Counted from the stretch's first letter, positions 49,093 to 58,788 are shown. The stretch is 64,000 nucleotides of DNA from Adineta ricciae (GCA_905250025.1 CAJNOJ010000006.1:186001-250000); one strand, 5' to 3'. Made by a program: numbers and translations. Notes: generated by a model not told the origin, from the letters alone.

Positions 49093-49197
49093 GTTGCTCT
49101 GGCAGATCAGCGTTGCCACCGATCCGCACGTTTTCGTCATCGCAACATGTATTTGATCAGAGTTGATCATTTACCTCTTGGTAAGTTGTAATAAGCA
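49093..49197 (-). ncRNA. spliced leader (SL) RNA gene, copy 1L, variant II
   Basis: Minus-strand SL RNA. The leader exon is 49175..49197 and is followed on the transcript by GTAAATGATC, a consensus donor. The intron half folds: GATCA-ACTC-TGATC right after the donor, then a hairpin GATCGGTG-GCAA-CGCTGATC, all enclosed by TGTTGC/GCAACA. The length to GCAAC is 105 nt. The leader core GCTTATTACAACTTACC matches the bdelloid SL from memory. Its hairpin differs from the other copies by compensatory changes. Confidence 0.85.
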
Positions 49198-49327
49198 ACT
49201 TGCCTCGTTGATATCGGGTGCGCAACATTACTCTTGTCTTTCCACATAGCGCTTGAAGGAGAGCGAATGAAAGGGCGATGTGTAGAGACTCGAGAAACGT
49301 CGCGCCCTCGCCATCGACGAGGAAAGT
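49198..49327. promoter_or_regulatory. 130-bp bidirectional SL RNA promoter
   Basis: Shared upstream region of head-to-head SL genes 1L and 1R. The arms next to each start are inverted copies (CTCGTTGATATCGGG-like and ATCGACGAGGAAAG). The centre holds the conserved GGAGAGCGAA-type purine block and TGTAGAGACTCGAGAAACGTCG. A snRNA-type PSE is expected here but cannot be assigned by eye. Confidence 0.6.
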
Positions 49328-49432
49328 TGCTTATTACAACTTACCAAGAGGTAAATGATCAACTCTGATCAAATACATGTTGCGATGACGAAATCGTGCG
49401 GGCTGGTAGCAATACTAGCCTGCCAGAGCAAC
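49328..49432 (+). ncRNA. SL RNA gene, copy 1R, variant I
   Basis: Leader exon 49328..49350, donor GT at 49351. It carries the variant I hairpin GGCTGGTA-GCAA-TACTAGCC and terminal pairing TGTTGC/GCAACA. The 3' flank (CTTTCAAATTAATCAG) differs from the CTTTTCATC flank seen after most other copies. It is shared only with copy 4L. Confidence 0.85.
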
Positions 49433-51497
49433 ACTTTCAAATTAATCAGAAAGAAAACAAATACGAAATGTTATGATCATCTTATATTTTGAGGCTGACG
49501 ATGTGACTATGCTGGTCATCAATTATAGGAGCAGACAGCGACTTCTTTTGGCTCATAAAAGAGATCAGCTAAGTGCTTTGCACCTGAGGTTTTCATTAGT
49601 TACTTGTGCAGTCCTGTATCGAATGATACTGATTAATGACTCTTTATTATTCATTTCTCCAGTCAACCAGATCCAACCGACTGGAACAGTAAACGAAAGA
49701 AGGGACTAGTTTCATTCAGCTGTTGGAGTAGCATTGCTTTTCTTGTATAAACTTTGCCATGTTCAGCTTATTCAGGCAATGGATAAAAATCAACAAAAAA
49801 TTGTCGTTGATTTTGTTTAGAATGAGGACTATTTTTGTCGTTTGTGACCCTTATGTTTTTTACTACTATTTATACACAACTCTACTCTTAATGTGTGTGA
49901 TTTCAATGGAAAAGCAATATTTTTGTATTTCTTTTGCACAAATGTCAATCGCTTGTTCATACTAAGATGCAGCAGTCTGTTAATCGTCTTGATCATCTTT
50001 TAGAGAATCGGGTCAATAATAATAGTGTGCTCTGTCAATCTTGTCAGACGTTTGTTTGAGTAGCAACACTGCGTAGAGAGCGAGATAAGCAAATTCTAGA
50101 GATTTCTCTCGTTAGGTACTGGTAGACAGAGAGTTTTAAAAAGACACAAGACCACCTCCAGTTTTCGCTAACTTTTCGAAATCTGAGTTAAATAGTACTT
50201 GCCCACAGTAGACTACAAAAAGTGCACCAGCTGTTGAATTTGTTTGTGTATATCAGGAAGAAAAATCCTATGTTAATGATGACTTCGCCAGTCGAAGTGC
50301 GAAGTGCTCGTTTGAGCATTTGATAGGTCAAATACTCAAGATGTATACCACCAAATGGCTTTGTCTAAATGATAGTCACGTTCAAACTCATCAATGGCCC
50401 TTTCATCGCACCGATGTTGGATCCAAAGACAGATACAAACTACCACTTTTGAATGAGGATTCTCCTTGTACAATGAATAGTTTGCAGATGCCTAAACAAA
50501 ACACACTTATCTACTGTCTATTATGTTGACGAGGAGAACTTTTCGGAAATCACTTCACGCTAACGAATTAAATCTTGATTGTGAGAAAAGCGCGTAATCT
50601 ACAAGCGTTGACTATGTTTACTCACATAGGAAGAAATGAGTATAACTGAACTGATCCATCGGGACTAAGAAAGAGATCGATGAAAGTTGAATTATGATAT
50701 ACAAGCATTTTTATACTTGGCCATTTTCGATTATTTGAATGTGGTTTCAATCACACTTCTTTCCTTTTTCTAGACAACTCTTTATAATTAGATGTAAGGT
50801 ATCTGCTATTGAATCGATGCTAGTCGATGGATCTACTGACAGTATTTGTTTAAATAGTTTTTCCATTCATTTGGCACTGTTTTCATCTCTATAAAGACGC
50901 TCGCAAAGTAACTGACTAATCTGATACAATAGAATTGAATGTCGATATGCATATTCCATGTGAATACACATTCACAGTAAGTACTAAAGTCAACTTCAAA
51001 TCTTTCCAATGATCTTTTCAACGAAGAATAATCAAGTCGACGCATATATAACATTCTACCAATGACACTTTTTAGAACAGGAATAATCGAAGAAATAGAA
51101 AATGCATCAAGAAAAAATTCAGATATAAATAAACCATGAAGATCCTTCGATGTTTTATTACTAAAACATCACCAGCATTTTGAAGGACTACGTATTGAGA
51201 TAAGATCTTGTTCATATATATTTGGAATCAGGCAAAAAGTATTGGAGGAATGATTATTTTCGATACTGATTCAATAATTCCTCACCCTCAAGATAGAATC
51301 TTTTCCATTGATTCAGTAACGTATTTCTTTTATTTAAAGGGAGTGGATGTAGGTTCGATCTTGATGATAAAAACCTATTAGAATGCTCCATAGTTTTCAA
51401 CGGATATCCTCGCTAGTTCGATTATAAATAAATAGTTCTATAGTCATTAGTAAAACGTTAACATTTGAATAATACGATTCCCGTTCCCGAAGGAACG
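49433..51497. other. repeat-derived spacer, no intact gene
   Basis: The first 170 bp (to about 49602) recur in inverted orientation at 57651-57810. The rest contains only short degenerate frames that I cannot assign. Confidence 0.45.
49435..49602 (+). repeat. arm of large inverted duplication (left)
   Basis: Near-identical to the reverse complement of 57651..57810, including the phrases GAGGCTGACGATGTGACTA and GATCAGCTAAGTGCTTTGCA. Together with the adjacent SL pairs this forms an inverted repeat of about 0.5 kb per arm bracketing 49.1-58.2 kb. Confidence 0.8.
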
Positions 51498-51499
51498 GG
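51480..51499 (-). terminator. UUCG-loop hairpin at U2 3' end
   Basis: Perfect inverted repeat CCCGTTCC-TTCG-GGAACGGG on the transcript strand, directly after U2 copy 1. It may be the U2 terminal stem or a 3'-processing structure. The equivalent position of copy 2 lacks it. Confidence 0.5.
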
Positions 51500-51691
51500 A
51501 GTGGACCGAACTCGACGGCACTGCAGTGTCGAGACGATCCGTGGCGCAGGTCCGAGTGAACCCGGGTGATCCTGGCCCATGTCCAAAAATCCGCTTGAAA
51601 GAGCCTGGCCCCGATGGGACCAGCGCCGGCTTTCAAACCGACGAGAACAGATACTACACTTTGATCTTAGCCGAAAAGGCCGAGAAGCGAT
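51500..51691 (-). ncRNA. U2 spliceosomal RNA, copy 1
   Basis: Minus strand, 5' end at 51691. It starts ATCGCTTCTCGGCC, contains the branch-point recognition region GTGTAGTATCTGTTC, the Sm site ATTTTTGG (about 51585) and the stem-loop IV core TGCAGT within CTCGAC...GTCGAG. Compared with vertebrate U2, from memory, there are single extra bases in stem I and before GTGTAG. The stem II/III region is GC-rich and rearranged. The 3' end is estimated, at the UUCG hairpin. U2 pairs with the intron branch point. Confidence 0.88.
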
Positions 51692-52029
51692 AACTAACAT
51701 CACAAATTCGATCATCTTTTCTACCTCATGTCTTCACACATTTGATATTTTTCTATCCTTACGAAACAAAGTTTCATCAGTTCATCGCTGAATGACGTCA
51801 TTTGTGTGACTATAATTTCGGTGAAGAAGTGACGAGAGATGGCAGTTGCTATTTTTCTTATTATATTGGAATTCTTGCCACCAATCAGCTCGTTTTCGTC
51901 ATCCCACCGCAATATGTATTTGATCTAGTAATTTTTATCAGAGTTAATCTAATACCTACTCCAAAGCATATAACAACTAAATATCCTTTATAAGAGAATT
52001 GAAGATTTCAAATGCTACACGAACATTCG
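51692..52029. other. U2 copy 1 upstream region
   Basis: 5' flank of U2 copy 1 on the minus strand. No gene seen; the U2 PSE should lie within the proximal 100 bp but is not identifiable by eye. Confidence 0.4.
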
Positions 52030-52500
52030 GTGTCCGATAATGACCTATTCTGCGCCGACCAGATGCTCCAAATAGTAGATTTCCTCTGGGTTTTCCTCGG
52101 ATGTTAGTGGAATACTGTTTCCGGAATCGTTGTTCTGGGCTGTGATATTTCTATAGTGTTTTTTCAAATATACAATGTCTTCGAGAGTTGAACCAAGTTG
52201 TTTACGGGTCAAGTCTGTAATGACATCTTTTAAATTATGGGCAACACATAAATAAGTGAATTGTTGTTTCTTGGTGGTTACAGAATAGCCATTTTCTTCC
52301 ATTCTCACTTTTCCCTGTGCGACTTCTTGTATTCAGTCCAAAGGTGACCGATTACATCACACATCGAAGATTCTTTTTGGTAGGTTAATTTCATTCTTAA
52401 TATTGAAGAACTGGATGTCACTCAAATGCTTTAATCTTTTAATACGTTTCGGCATTCAAAAGATATTATCTTCAATCAATTTCTAGTAGATCAATTTATT
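52030..52500 (-). mobile_element. non-LTR retrotransposon remnant (C-terminal end), copy C
   Basis: The open stretch 52045-52308 ends KQLGSTLEDIVYLKKHYRN, paralleling HQLGIDYESIVYMKG in the 55.8-56.1 kb element. The following DNA has a CATTTTGGCG/CGTTTCGGCATTC-like block and ATCTTCAATCAA also found in that element. No RT core remains. Confidence 0.5.
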
Positions 52501-52660
52501 CTTTCCTAGGATTGGCCCTGAAGTGCTATCCAACCTTTCCCAAACGTTGTCACGCACATCCTCAAGATTTGTAGCATGGTGATTCGGCAAAAGTATAAAG
52601 AGTAAAACAGGAAGGATGAGGACGGTCGTGTTTTTTTCTTTTTATATTTGGATGAAAAGT

Positions 52661-52765
52661 GTTGCTCTGGCAGGCTAGTATTGCTACCAGCCCGCACGAT
52701 TTCGTCATCGCAACATGTATTTGATCAGAGTTGATCATTTACCTCTTGGTAAGTTGTAATAAGCA
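52661..52765 (-). ncRNA. SL RNA gene, copy 2L, variant I
   Basis: Leader exon 52743..52765 on the minus strand with GT donor next to it. Variant I hairpin. The 3' flank reads CTTTTCATC. Confidence 0.87.
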
Positions 52766-52895
52766 ACTTTCCTCGTCGATAGCGAGGGCACGACATCACT
52801 ATCGTCTTTTCACATAGCGTTTGAGGGAGAGCGAAAGAAAGGGCGATGTGTAGAGACTCGAGAAACGTCGTGATCTCGCCATCGACGAGGAAAGT
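52766..52895. promoter_or_regulatory. 130-bp bidirectional SL RNA promoter
   Basis: Between SL 2L and 2R. Same length and layout as the spacers at 49198-49327 and 57921-58050: inverted arms CTCGTCGATAGCGAGGGCACGAC / GTCGTG...CGACGAG around the central GGAGAGCGAAAGAAAGGGCG block. Confidence 0.6.
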
Positions 52896-53000
52896 TGCTT
52901 ATTACAACTTACCAAGAGGTAAATGATCAACTCTGATCAAATACATGTTGCGATGACGAAAACGTGCGGGCTGGTAGCAATACTAGCCTGCCAGAGCAAC
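52896..53000 (+). ncRNA. SL RNA gene, copy 2R, variant I
   Basis: Leader exon 52896..52918, GT donor at 52919. Variant I hairpin, 3' flank CTTTTCATC. About 140 bp further on lies the 3' end of U2 copy 2 in the opposite orientation. Confidence 0.87.
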
Positions 53001-53137
53001 ACTTTTCATCAAATAAAATAAAGAAGCAATGGAGAGAGAGATAGACATCCGTGGTATGCTGTACACATCACTCATGTGAAAGGAATAGTGGTGAAAAGAG
53101 GATGAAGTTATCATTTTGATATTTTATGAAAGAATGG

Positions 53138-53329
53138 AAGTGGACCCTACTCGACGGCAATGCAGTGTCGAGAAGATCCGTGACTGAGGGCCCGAGTCAA
53201 CTCGGATGATCCTAGTCGGTATCCAAAAATCCGCTTGAAAGAGCCTGATCCGAGTGGGATCAGCGCCGGCTTTCAAACCGACGAGAACAGATACTACACT
53301 TCGATCTTAGCCGTGAGGCGAGAAGCGAT
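53138..53329 (-). ncRNA. U2 spliceosomal RNA, copy 2 (diverged)
   Basis: Minus strand, 5' end at 53329. It has ATCGCTTCTCGCC, GTGTAGTATCTGTTC and the Sm site ATTTTTGG. Many substitutions relative to copy 1 fall in stems and keep pairing (CTGATCC/GGATCAG replaces CTGGTCC/GGGCCAG; CCGAG/CTCGG replaces CCGGG/CTCGG). Stem I is two bases shorter with loop TCAC. Stem-loop IV reads TGCATT instead of TGCAGT, which may weaken U2B'' binding. It is either a variant U2 or a young pseudogene. Confidence 0.78.
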
Positions 53330-53460
53330 AAAGCAAACTGTAGAAATATGAGCTTTAAAAATCGGTCTGTCTTTACTGATGTCGTACACTTTTACTACAT
53401 GAATGAGTCAACATTACTAACAAGTATTTCACAATTATGATGCAAAGCGAAAGAATGATT

Positions 53461-53495
53461 TCAGATCAGCGTTGCTACCGATCTGGACGATTTCC
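53461..53495 (-). pseudogene. SL RNA 3' fragment
   Basis: CAGATCAGCGTTGCTACCGA-like sequence equals the variant II hairpin region of SL copy 1L; leader exon and donor are missing. Confidence 0.65.
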
Positions 53496-53699
53496 TTTTT
53501 TTTCTCCGCGGTACGTTTTATTTATACATTTTCATCCATGGCAAAAGACACTAAAAAACAAGCATGGTAGTTTGATTGACTTAATTTGACCGACGTCAAA
53601 TGGCAACCACTGAACGGCTGTTAAGAAAAGTCAGGTTGCCACGGATAGATCTACTTCGAAGTTGTTGTTGCATTGATGCGTCGCAGTATTTCGGGATTT

Positions 53700-55262
53700 T
53701 CATATGAAATATAGATAATTACCGACCATGAAGACTACGTTCTTTTTAATTGGAGAGGTAGGTGATAGCTGATGGATTTCTTTGAGGCATATTATATCGA
53801 TCGGTGTTCTTTTGATTTCATTTTTGCAAATTGATTTAATTTTGACACCAGGGCAATCAATCCCGCACCTGGATCCGATCGGATCGGAAACATGAATTTT
53901 TCGAGATTTTCTAAGGGCCATCATAGAATATGGCTGGAAAGATTGCTCATAAAATTTGCAATAACCGACGAAACTTCTCCAGTCGGACTCGGTCAGATCC
54001 AGCATCGCTTTTGTTGACCGGGGAAGGCATCTCGCGAAGAGATGTACAATGGCTTCAATTTCGTTGCACAGAAGACATTTTCTAGTAGTGTCGTTATGAC
54101 TAGTACGTGAACGAGCATGAATTCCATAGTTTTCTAGGATCATCCAGAAATCCAGTATACGATGGAGCAAGCTTTCTGTTACCAATTTCAAAAATAGATA
54201 TCTTTTAGATGCGGAACTCTAAGTTCCGCCATGGGGTTTACGAAAGTAAAATCGGTTAATTAACTGCCAGTAAAAGAATTGTTGATTTTGTTGTATTTTG
54301 GGACTTCCATCTGCTTTTAACCACATCCTAGTATTTGCCGCTACTTCATCGAAGAAAGATTCGACCATAAATCTGGAAAATATTCACGCAACTGAACACC
54401 GGGTTCTATTAAGGCGCAGAATTTCCATGGAGCTGGGTTTGACGGGTTGATCCGTTACGAGTGACATCTTATGTGTAAAGCCTCGACCATTGCTTGTACA
54501 TATGGAAAATTGTAACTACCAACGTGTTCGTGACCGGTAATTGTTCCAAGTTTGATTCGTGGAACGACGGTAGACCAGAAGAATTTACCAATCATGTCTT
54601 GCAACTGTTCTATTACCTTCTTTGGTATTACTGATAATAATAACTAATATATCAATTGACTCAGAATAAAAACTTTTAACACTGTAACTCGTTCGTTTAA
54701 GAAAAGGCTGGTTGATTTCCAGAATTCGATTTACTGCTTGATGACGTTTAGTTTCTTTTCTAATTCAGGTTGCGGTAATTTCCCTGTTGTATCGATTGGG
54801 GCGCTCAAGAACGTGCACCAATCCGATATCCATAGTATCTCGATTTTCATACTATTAACTTCAGCACTTGAAGTAACGCTATACAACTCAAATATGTCCA
54901 TGGTTAATTTTTCTTCTCGAAAATTTCGTACAATTGTGTTAACATCATCGGCATAAGCAATAGTTTTAATTCTAACTTGCTCTACATCTTTTCTTTGATC
55001 GTTCTCTGTGAGGAATGTGTTACGGATAGTTTCAAATTGGCCTCCAGGGGGTAATACACCTAAAATTGTGCGATTTGAACGAATGCGATGCAATAGTGGT
55101 TCAAGACAAATGATAAATAGTACTCCAGATAAATTGCAACCTTGTCTAACACATGAATTAAAATCTATCGATGTTGAAATGTAGTCGTTCAATTTTATTC
55201 TAAAAAGATCCATTGAAGTAGAGGAGTGTAATCCAGTTAATGAAGTTCGTAGTGAGGGTGTG
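53700..55262 (-). mobile_element. decayed non-LTR retrotransposon, copy A
   Basis: Minus strand. Reverse-transcriptase motif B-like SCVRQGCNLSGVLFIICLEPLL and motif C AYADDVNTIV are in 54731-55262. Downstream (53700-54191) is a zinc-binding tail with CLLCNEIEAIVHLFARC, as in zf-RVT ends of LINE polymerases, and between them the phrase KFFWSTVVPRIKLG. Frames are interrupted and the 5' half of RT is missing. The upstream edge is joined directly to an SL-repeat segment at about 55265-55280. No endonuclease domain seen. Confidence 0.75.
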
Positions 55263-55369
55263 GGTAACGAGGTTTGGGAAAAGATACATAGCGTTTGAGG
55301 GAGAGCGAAAGAAAGGGCGATGTCTAAGGACACGAGAGATGTCGTGCTCTTTACTACTTGTCGTACAAT

Positions 55370-55474
55370 TGCTTATTACAACTTACCAAGAGGTAAATGA
55401 TCAACTCTGATCAAATACATGTTGCGATGACGAAAACGTGCGGGCTGGTAGCAATACTAGCCTGCCAGAGCAAC
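55370..55474 (+). ncRNA. SL RNA gene, copy 3 (solo), variant I
   Basis: Leader exon 55370..55392 and GT donor at 55393. It is not paired: the upstream arm is cut off by the retrotransposon junction, and the proximal promoter (TTTACTACTTGTCGTACAAT) differs from the ATCGACGAGGAAAG type. The RNA part is intact, but expression is doubtful. Confidence 0.75.
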
Positions 55475-55476
55475 AC

Positions 55477-55626
55477 TTTTCATCAAATACAATAAAAAAA
55501 AGCAACGGAGAGAGAGAGATAGATATCAGTGCTATCCTGTACACGTCACTTATGTGAAAAGAATAGTGGTGAAAAGAGGATGAAGTTATCATTTGATATT
55601 TTATGAAAGAATGAAAGTGGACCCTA
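55477..55626 (+). repeat. segmental duplicate of the SL-U2 spacer
   Basis: Matches 53001-53148 with few changes (GGAGAGAGAG...GATAGA, GTGGTGAAAAGAGGATGAAG) and ends in GTGGACCCTAC, the 3' terminus of U2 copy 2. There it is interrupted by a MITE-like element. Confidence 0.75.
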
Positions 55627-55726
55627 CACTGTAAAAAAAATCGGGTCATACTGAACCTTTCTATTGGTTTTAGACGCTAGCTAAAATCTTTTATGGTTCA
55701 GTATTGCCCGGTTTTTTTTTAGAGAG
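55627..55726. mobile_element. small MITE-like element
   Basis: About 100 bp with imperfect terminal inverted repeats, left CACTGTAAAAAAAATCGGG and right ending CCGGTTTTTTTTTAGAGAG; inner arms are TACTGAACC and GGTTCAGTA. It sits exactly where the duplicated U2 segment breaks off. No coding capacity. Confidence 0.6.
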
Positions 55727-55788
55727 CAGATCAGCGTTGTCACCGATCCGGACGATTTCGTCATCGCAACATATGTTTGATCAGAGTT
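55727..55788 (-). pseudogene. SL RNA 3' fragment
   Basis: Contains the variant II hairpin, the CGATGACGAAATCG stretch and GATCAAAC...CTCTGATC region but stops before the donor and leader exon. Confidence 0.7.
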
Positions 55789-55789
55789 T

Positions 55790-57600
55790 TTTTGGTTAGA
55801 CATCTGTTTATTATGTTTTATAAGGGATTCACATTAGATTACATTAAGATCGAGTTTCCAACGATAGAGATGAAAATTTTGTTAGGAATACTTTGGTCTG
55901 ATACCCGATGCCGTCCAATTGTCAAGTTCCTTGTTGTCCAAACGCTCCAAATATATGCACCGATCGCGAGGACCACCTTTTTTCTTACTTTATTGTTTTT
56001 CGGAAAAGCTAGGATCCCTTTCATATATACGATGCTTTCATAGTCTATTCCAAGTTGATGTTCACTCATGTTTCTTATTCTTTTCGCCATTTTGTTTCGA
56101 CAGTCATCGGAGAAATTGGATGCTATGAAGATATGCTTTGTTGTTTCTTCTTCTTGATTGCATAGGAAACATCTCTTCTTTCCCTCCGTATCGCCTAATC
56201 TCGATCTTGTGTAGTAATTTAAAGAAGAGTATATCCTTTAAATGTGGTAATCTTGTAATGCATTTTGGCGTACGAAAAAGCCCATCTTCAATCAAGGCAT
56301 AATACTGCCATAATGCTGGCTTCTTTCCGGAGACTAGATGACGACCACATTTAATGCGAAGAGAGGCAACCATGGTTTTGATACAGAGTAATGCAAGGCC
56401 ACCATTGTCCTTCTTTCCTACAAGTGTACTGAAAACGATCGTCGGTTTCTTGTTTTTCCAAAAAAATTTATTAATCATCTTTTGGAGTTTTTTAATTGTT
56501 TCCTTTGTTATTTTTCCAAAGATCATTAAGTAAATAATACGGCTTATAGTGAATGTTTTCAGAATCGTACAACGTTAAATGAGTGACAAATCATAATTAC
56601 TCCACATTGCTATCTGTTGTTTAATAGTTGTTAACATCACATTAATATCTTCCCAGGTATATGTCCATAGCCATCCACCGCTACACCTAGGAAAGTATAG
56701 CTATTCTGTTTGACTTTCGCTTCAAAAGCTGGTGAAGGTTGCCCACCGCTGATCCACAGAATTTCTGTTTTTTCCGTGTTCGTTTTGCCACCTGAAGAAG
56801 CATTAAATAATTCTAACATTTTCTTCGTTTCGATTTTCTCATTTTGATCTTTCACAATCGTATTGAGATCATCTGCATACCCTAGAACTTTAACCTTCAC
56901 ATTTTCTTATTTGGTTAATTGGTTCGGGTTAATGATACATTGCACTGTGAAGTATCTTGCACCGGGCGGATCCACCTCGGATATCAGCGCATTTGTTCGA
57001 ATTCGGTGTAACAAAGGTTCTAATGCAATTATAAATAGCGAAGCAAATAGGGCACAGCCTTGTCTTACTCCTGATTTAAAATCTATGGCTCTTGATATAC
57101 ATCCATTTAATCTAATCTCAAAAGTTCCGTTTTTATATAACATAGATATCTATTTAATGAAATTTTCTCCTGGTCCAAATGCACGTAAGGCCGCTTTAAG
57201 ATAATCATGATTCACACGGTCGAATGCTTTCTCTTGATCCCATAGGATAATTCCTATAGGATCTTTTGTGCGTTGTTGATATTCAATGATTGCTCATATT
57301 AGATGAATATTATCATTAATCATTCTTCCTGGAAGACATTAAGTTTGATTTGAATGAATAATTTTTTCCATCACCAATTTTAACATCTTGTAGTCAGTAT
57401 TCATCAGGGATAACGGTCGATAGCTCTTCATCGAACCATCGATTGCACCTTCCTTCTTTATTAATGCTAATAGTGCATCCTCTCCTGGCGCTTTTCGTTC
57501 TGGCATATCACATACAGCATGCTGAAATTCTTGGATTGTAATATCCGCATTTAACTTCTTCTGCTCGTCGTCGTTTAACTGTGGTAGTCCATCGAAGAGA
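55790..57600 (-). mobile_element. decayed non-LTR retrotransposon, copy B
   Basis: Minus strand, read from 57.6 kb down. RT motifs appear in order: SYRPLSLMNTDYKMLKLV, motif A LWDQEKAFDRVNHDY, motif B SGVRQGCALFASLFIIALEP and motif C GYADDLNTIV. They are followed by NKFFWKNKKPTIVF and a terminal region with AYIWSVWTTRNLTIGR. Stops interrupt it (for example after GPGENFIK, and at QLTK). It is a different subfamily from copy A. It is truncated at the 5' end near the inverted-duplication arm. Confidence 0.8.
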
Positions 57601-57650
57601 CGTCTAAGTCAGACTTTTCAGAAATCCTACCCAACGAGTAGTATGCCACT

Positions 57651-57810
57651 AATGAAAACCTCGGGTGCAAAGCACTTAGCTGATCTCTTTTATGAGCCAA
57701 AAGAAGTCGCTGTCTACTCCTATAATTGATGACCAGCCTAGTCACATCGTCAGCCTCAAAATATAAGATAATCATAACTTTTCGTATTTGTTTTCTTTCT
57801 GATTAATTTG
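57651..57810 (-). repeat. arm of large inverted duplication (right)
   Basis: Reverse-complement match of 49435..49602, adjoining SL copy 4L. Confidence 0.8.
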
Positions 57811-57815
57811 AAAGT

Positions 57816-57920
57816 GTTGCTCTGGCAGGCTAGTATTGCTACCAGCCCGCACGATTTCGTCATCGCAACATGTATTTGATCAGAGTTGATCATTTACCTC
57901 TTGGTAAGTTGTAATAAGCA
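57816..57920 (-). ncRNA. SL RNA gene, copy 4L, variant I
   Basis: Leader exon 57898..57920 on the minus strand. Variant I hairpin. The 3' flank CTTTCAAATTAATCAG is the one seen after copy 1R, showing common descent by inversion or gene conversion. Confidence 0.87.
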
Positions 57921-58050
57921 ACTTTCCTCGTCGATAAGGAGGGCACGACATTACTCGTGTCTTTTCACATAGCGTTTGAGGGAGAGCGAAAGAAAGGGCG
58001 ATGTGTAGAGACTCGAGAAACGTCGTGATCTCGCCATCGACGAGGAAAGT
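57921..58050. promoter_or_regulatory. 130-bp bidirectional SL RNA promoter
   Basis: Between SL 4L and 4R; same spacing and central block as the other two pairs. Confidence 0.6.
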
Positions 58051-58155
58051 TGCTTATTACAACTTACCAAGAGGTAAATGATCAACTCTGATCAAATACA
58101 TGTTGCGATGACGAAATCGTGCGGGCTGGTAGCAATACTAGCCTGCCAGAGCAAC
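58051..58155 (+). ncRNA. SL RNA gene, copy 4R, variant I
   Basis: Leader exon 58051..58073 and GT donor at 58074; variant I hairpin; 3' flank CTTTTCATCAAAATGTAAAAAG, shared with copy 5R. Confidence 0.87.
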
Positions 58156-58788
58156 ACTTTTCATCAAAATGTAAAAAGAAAAATGTCGGGGAATTCTCTT
58201 GTAAGACAGTCTGCTCGATATGGTTTCTTGGTGGAAGAGTAGGAAATGAACATGTGGAGAAAGCGTGCGTTTATATGGTGGGTGATTTGACAGAGTATGT
58301 TACAAGGGAAGATGATTCATAGCATATGTCAAGTGAAATATTTGGTGCTTGATATGAAAACAATATATAATAATGTTTGTCGGCAACGTTCATGTTGAAA
58401 TGGTTAATGTGACAACATTGAGAATGACGTCTATATATACGATTAGTTTGGATGAGGAGGGCGGGAGAAAAAGAAAAGAATAACCAATACAAGAAGTGGT
58501 TAGTTCCTCTGTTTGTATTGAGGATTTGGTTTTGTAGAAAAGAGCAATTGACGACATCAATCGGAGTGATTGTCATGGTTGGCGCCTGTTACCATCGGAT
58601 AACAATGCGAAGAAATAGAAAAGAAAATGACAAAGGATTGAAGATAGGAATGAAAACAGAAAAAAACCGACAAGTGCAATCGCTTGCGAATTGTGTTTTA
58701 TTAGCAAGGAAATACGCCTATATTAACAAAAAAGAGTCTATATATAGAGTGTGGTCTATACTTCGGGTGCGCGCATTCCTACTCGAAT
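58156..58788. other. spacer between SL cluster and ERG channel
   Basis: No exon encoding a PAS domain or other recognisable protein. It must contain the ERG promoter or a 5' leader. Confidence 0.45.

Noticed and set aside
49473-49709. Frame repeated at 57575-57775 that could be a small protein
   Set aside because: It follows the inverted DNA duplication and ends diverge where homology stops; no sign of coding constraint.
52651-53010. 360-bp palindrome with long terminal inverted repeats read as a MITE family
   Set aside because: Each arm is an oriented SL RNA gene (leader, GT donor, covarying hairpins), the centre is a fixed 130-bp spacer, and no consistent target-site duplication was seen. 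Passive mobility of the pair is still possible.
54731-55333. Intact 200-residue reverse-transcriptase protein
   Set aside because: Its apparent N-terminus is read from SL-repeat sequence, and motif A and upstream RT are absent, so it is a truncated remnant.
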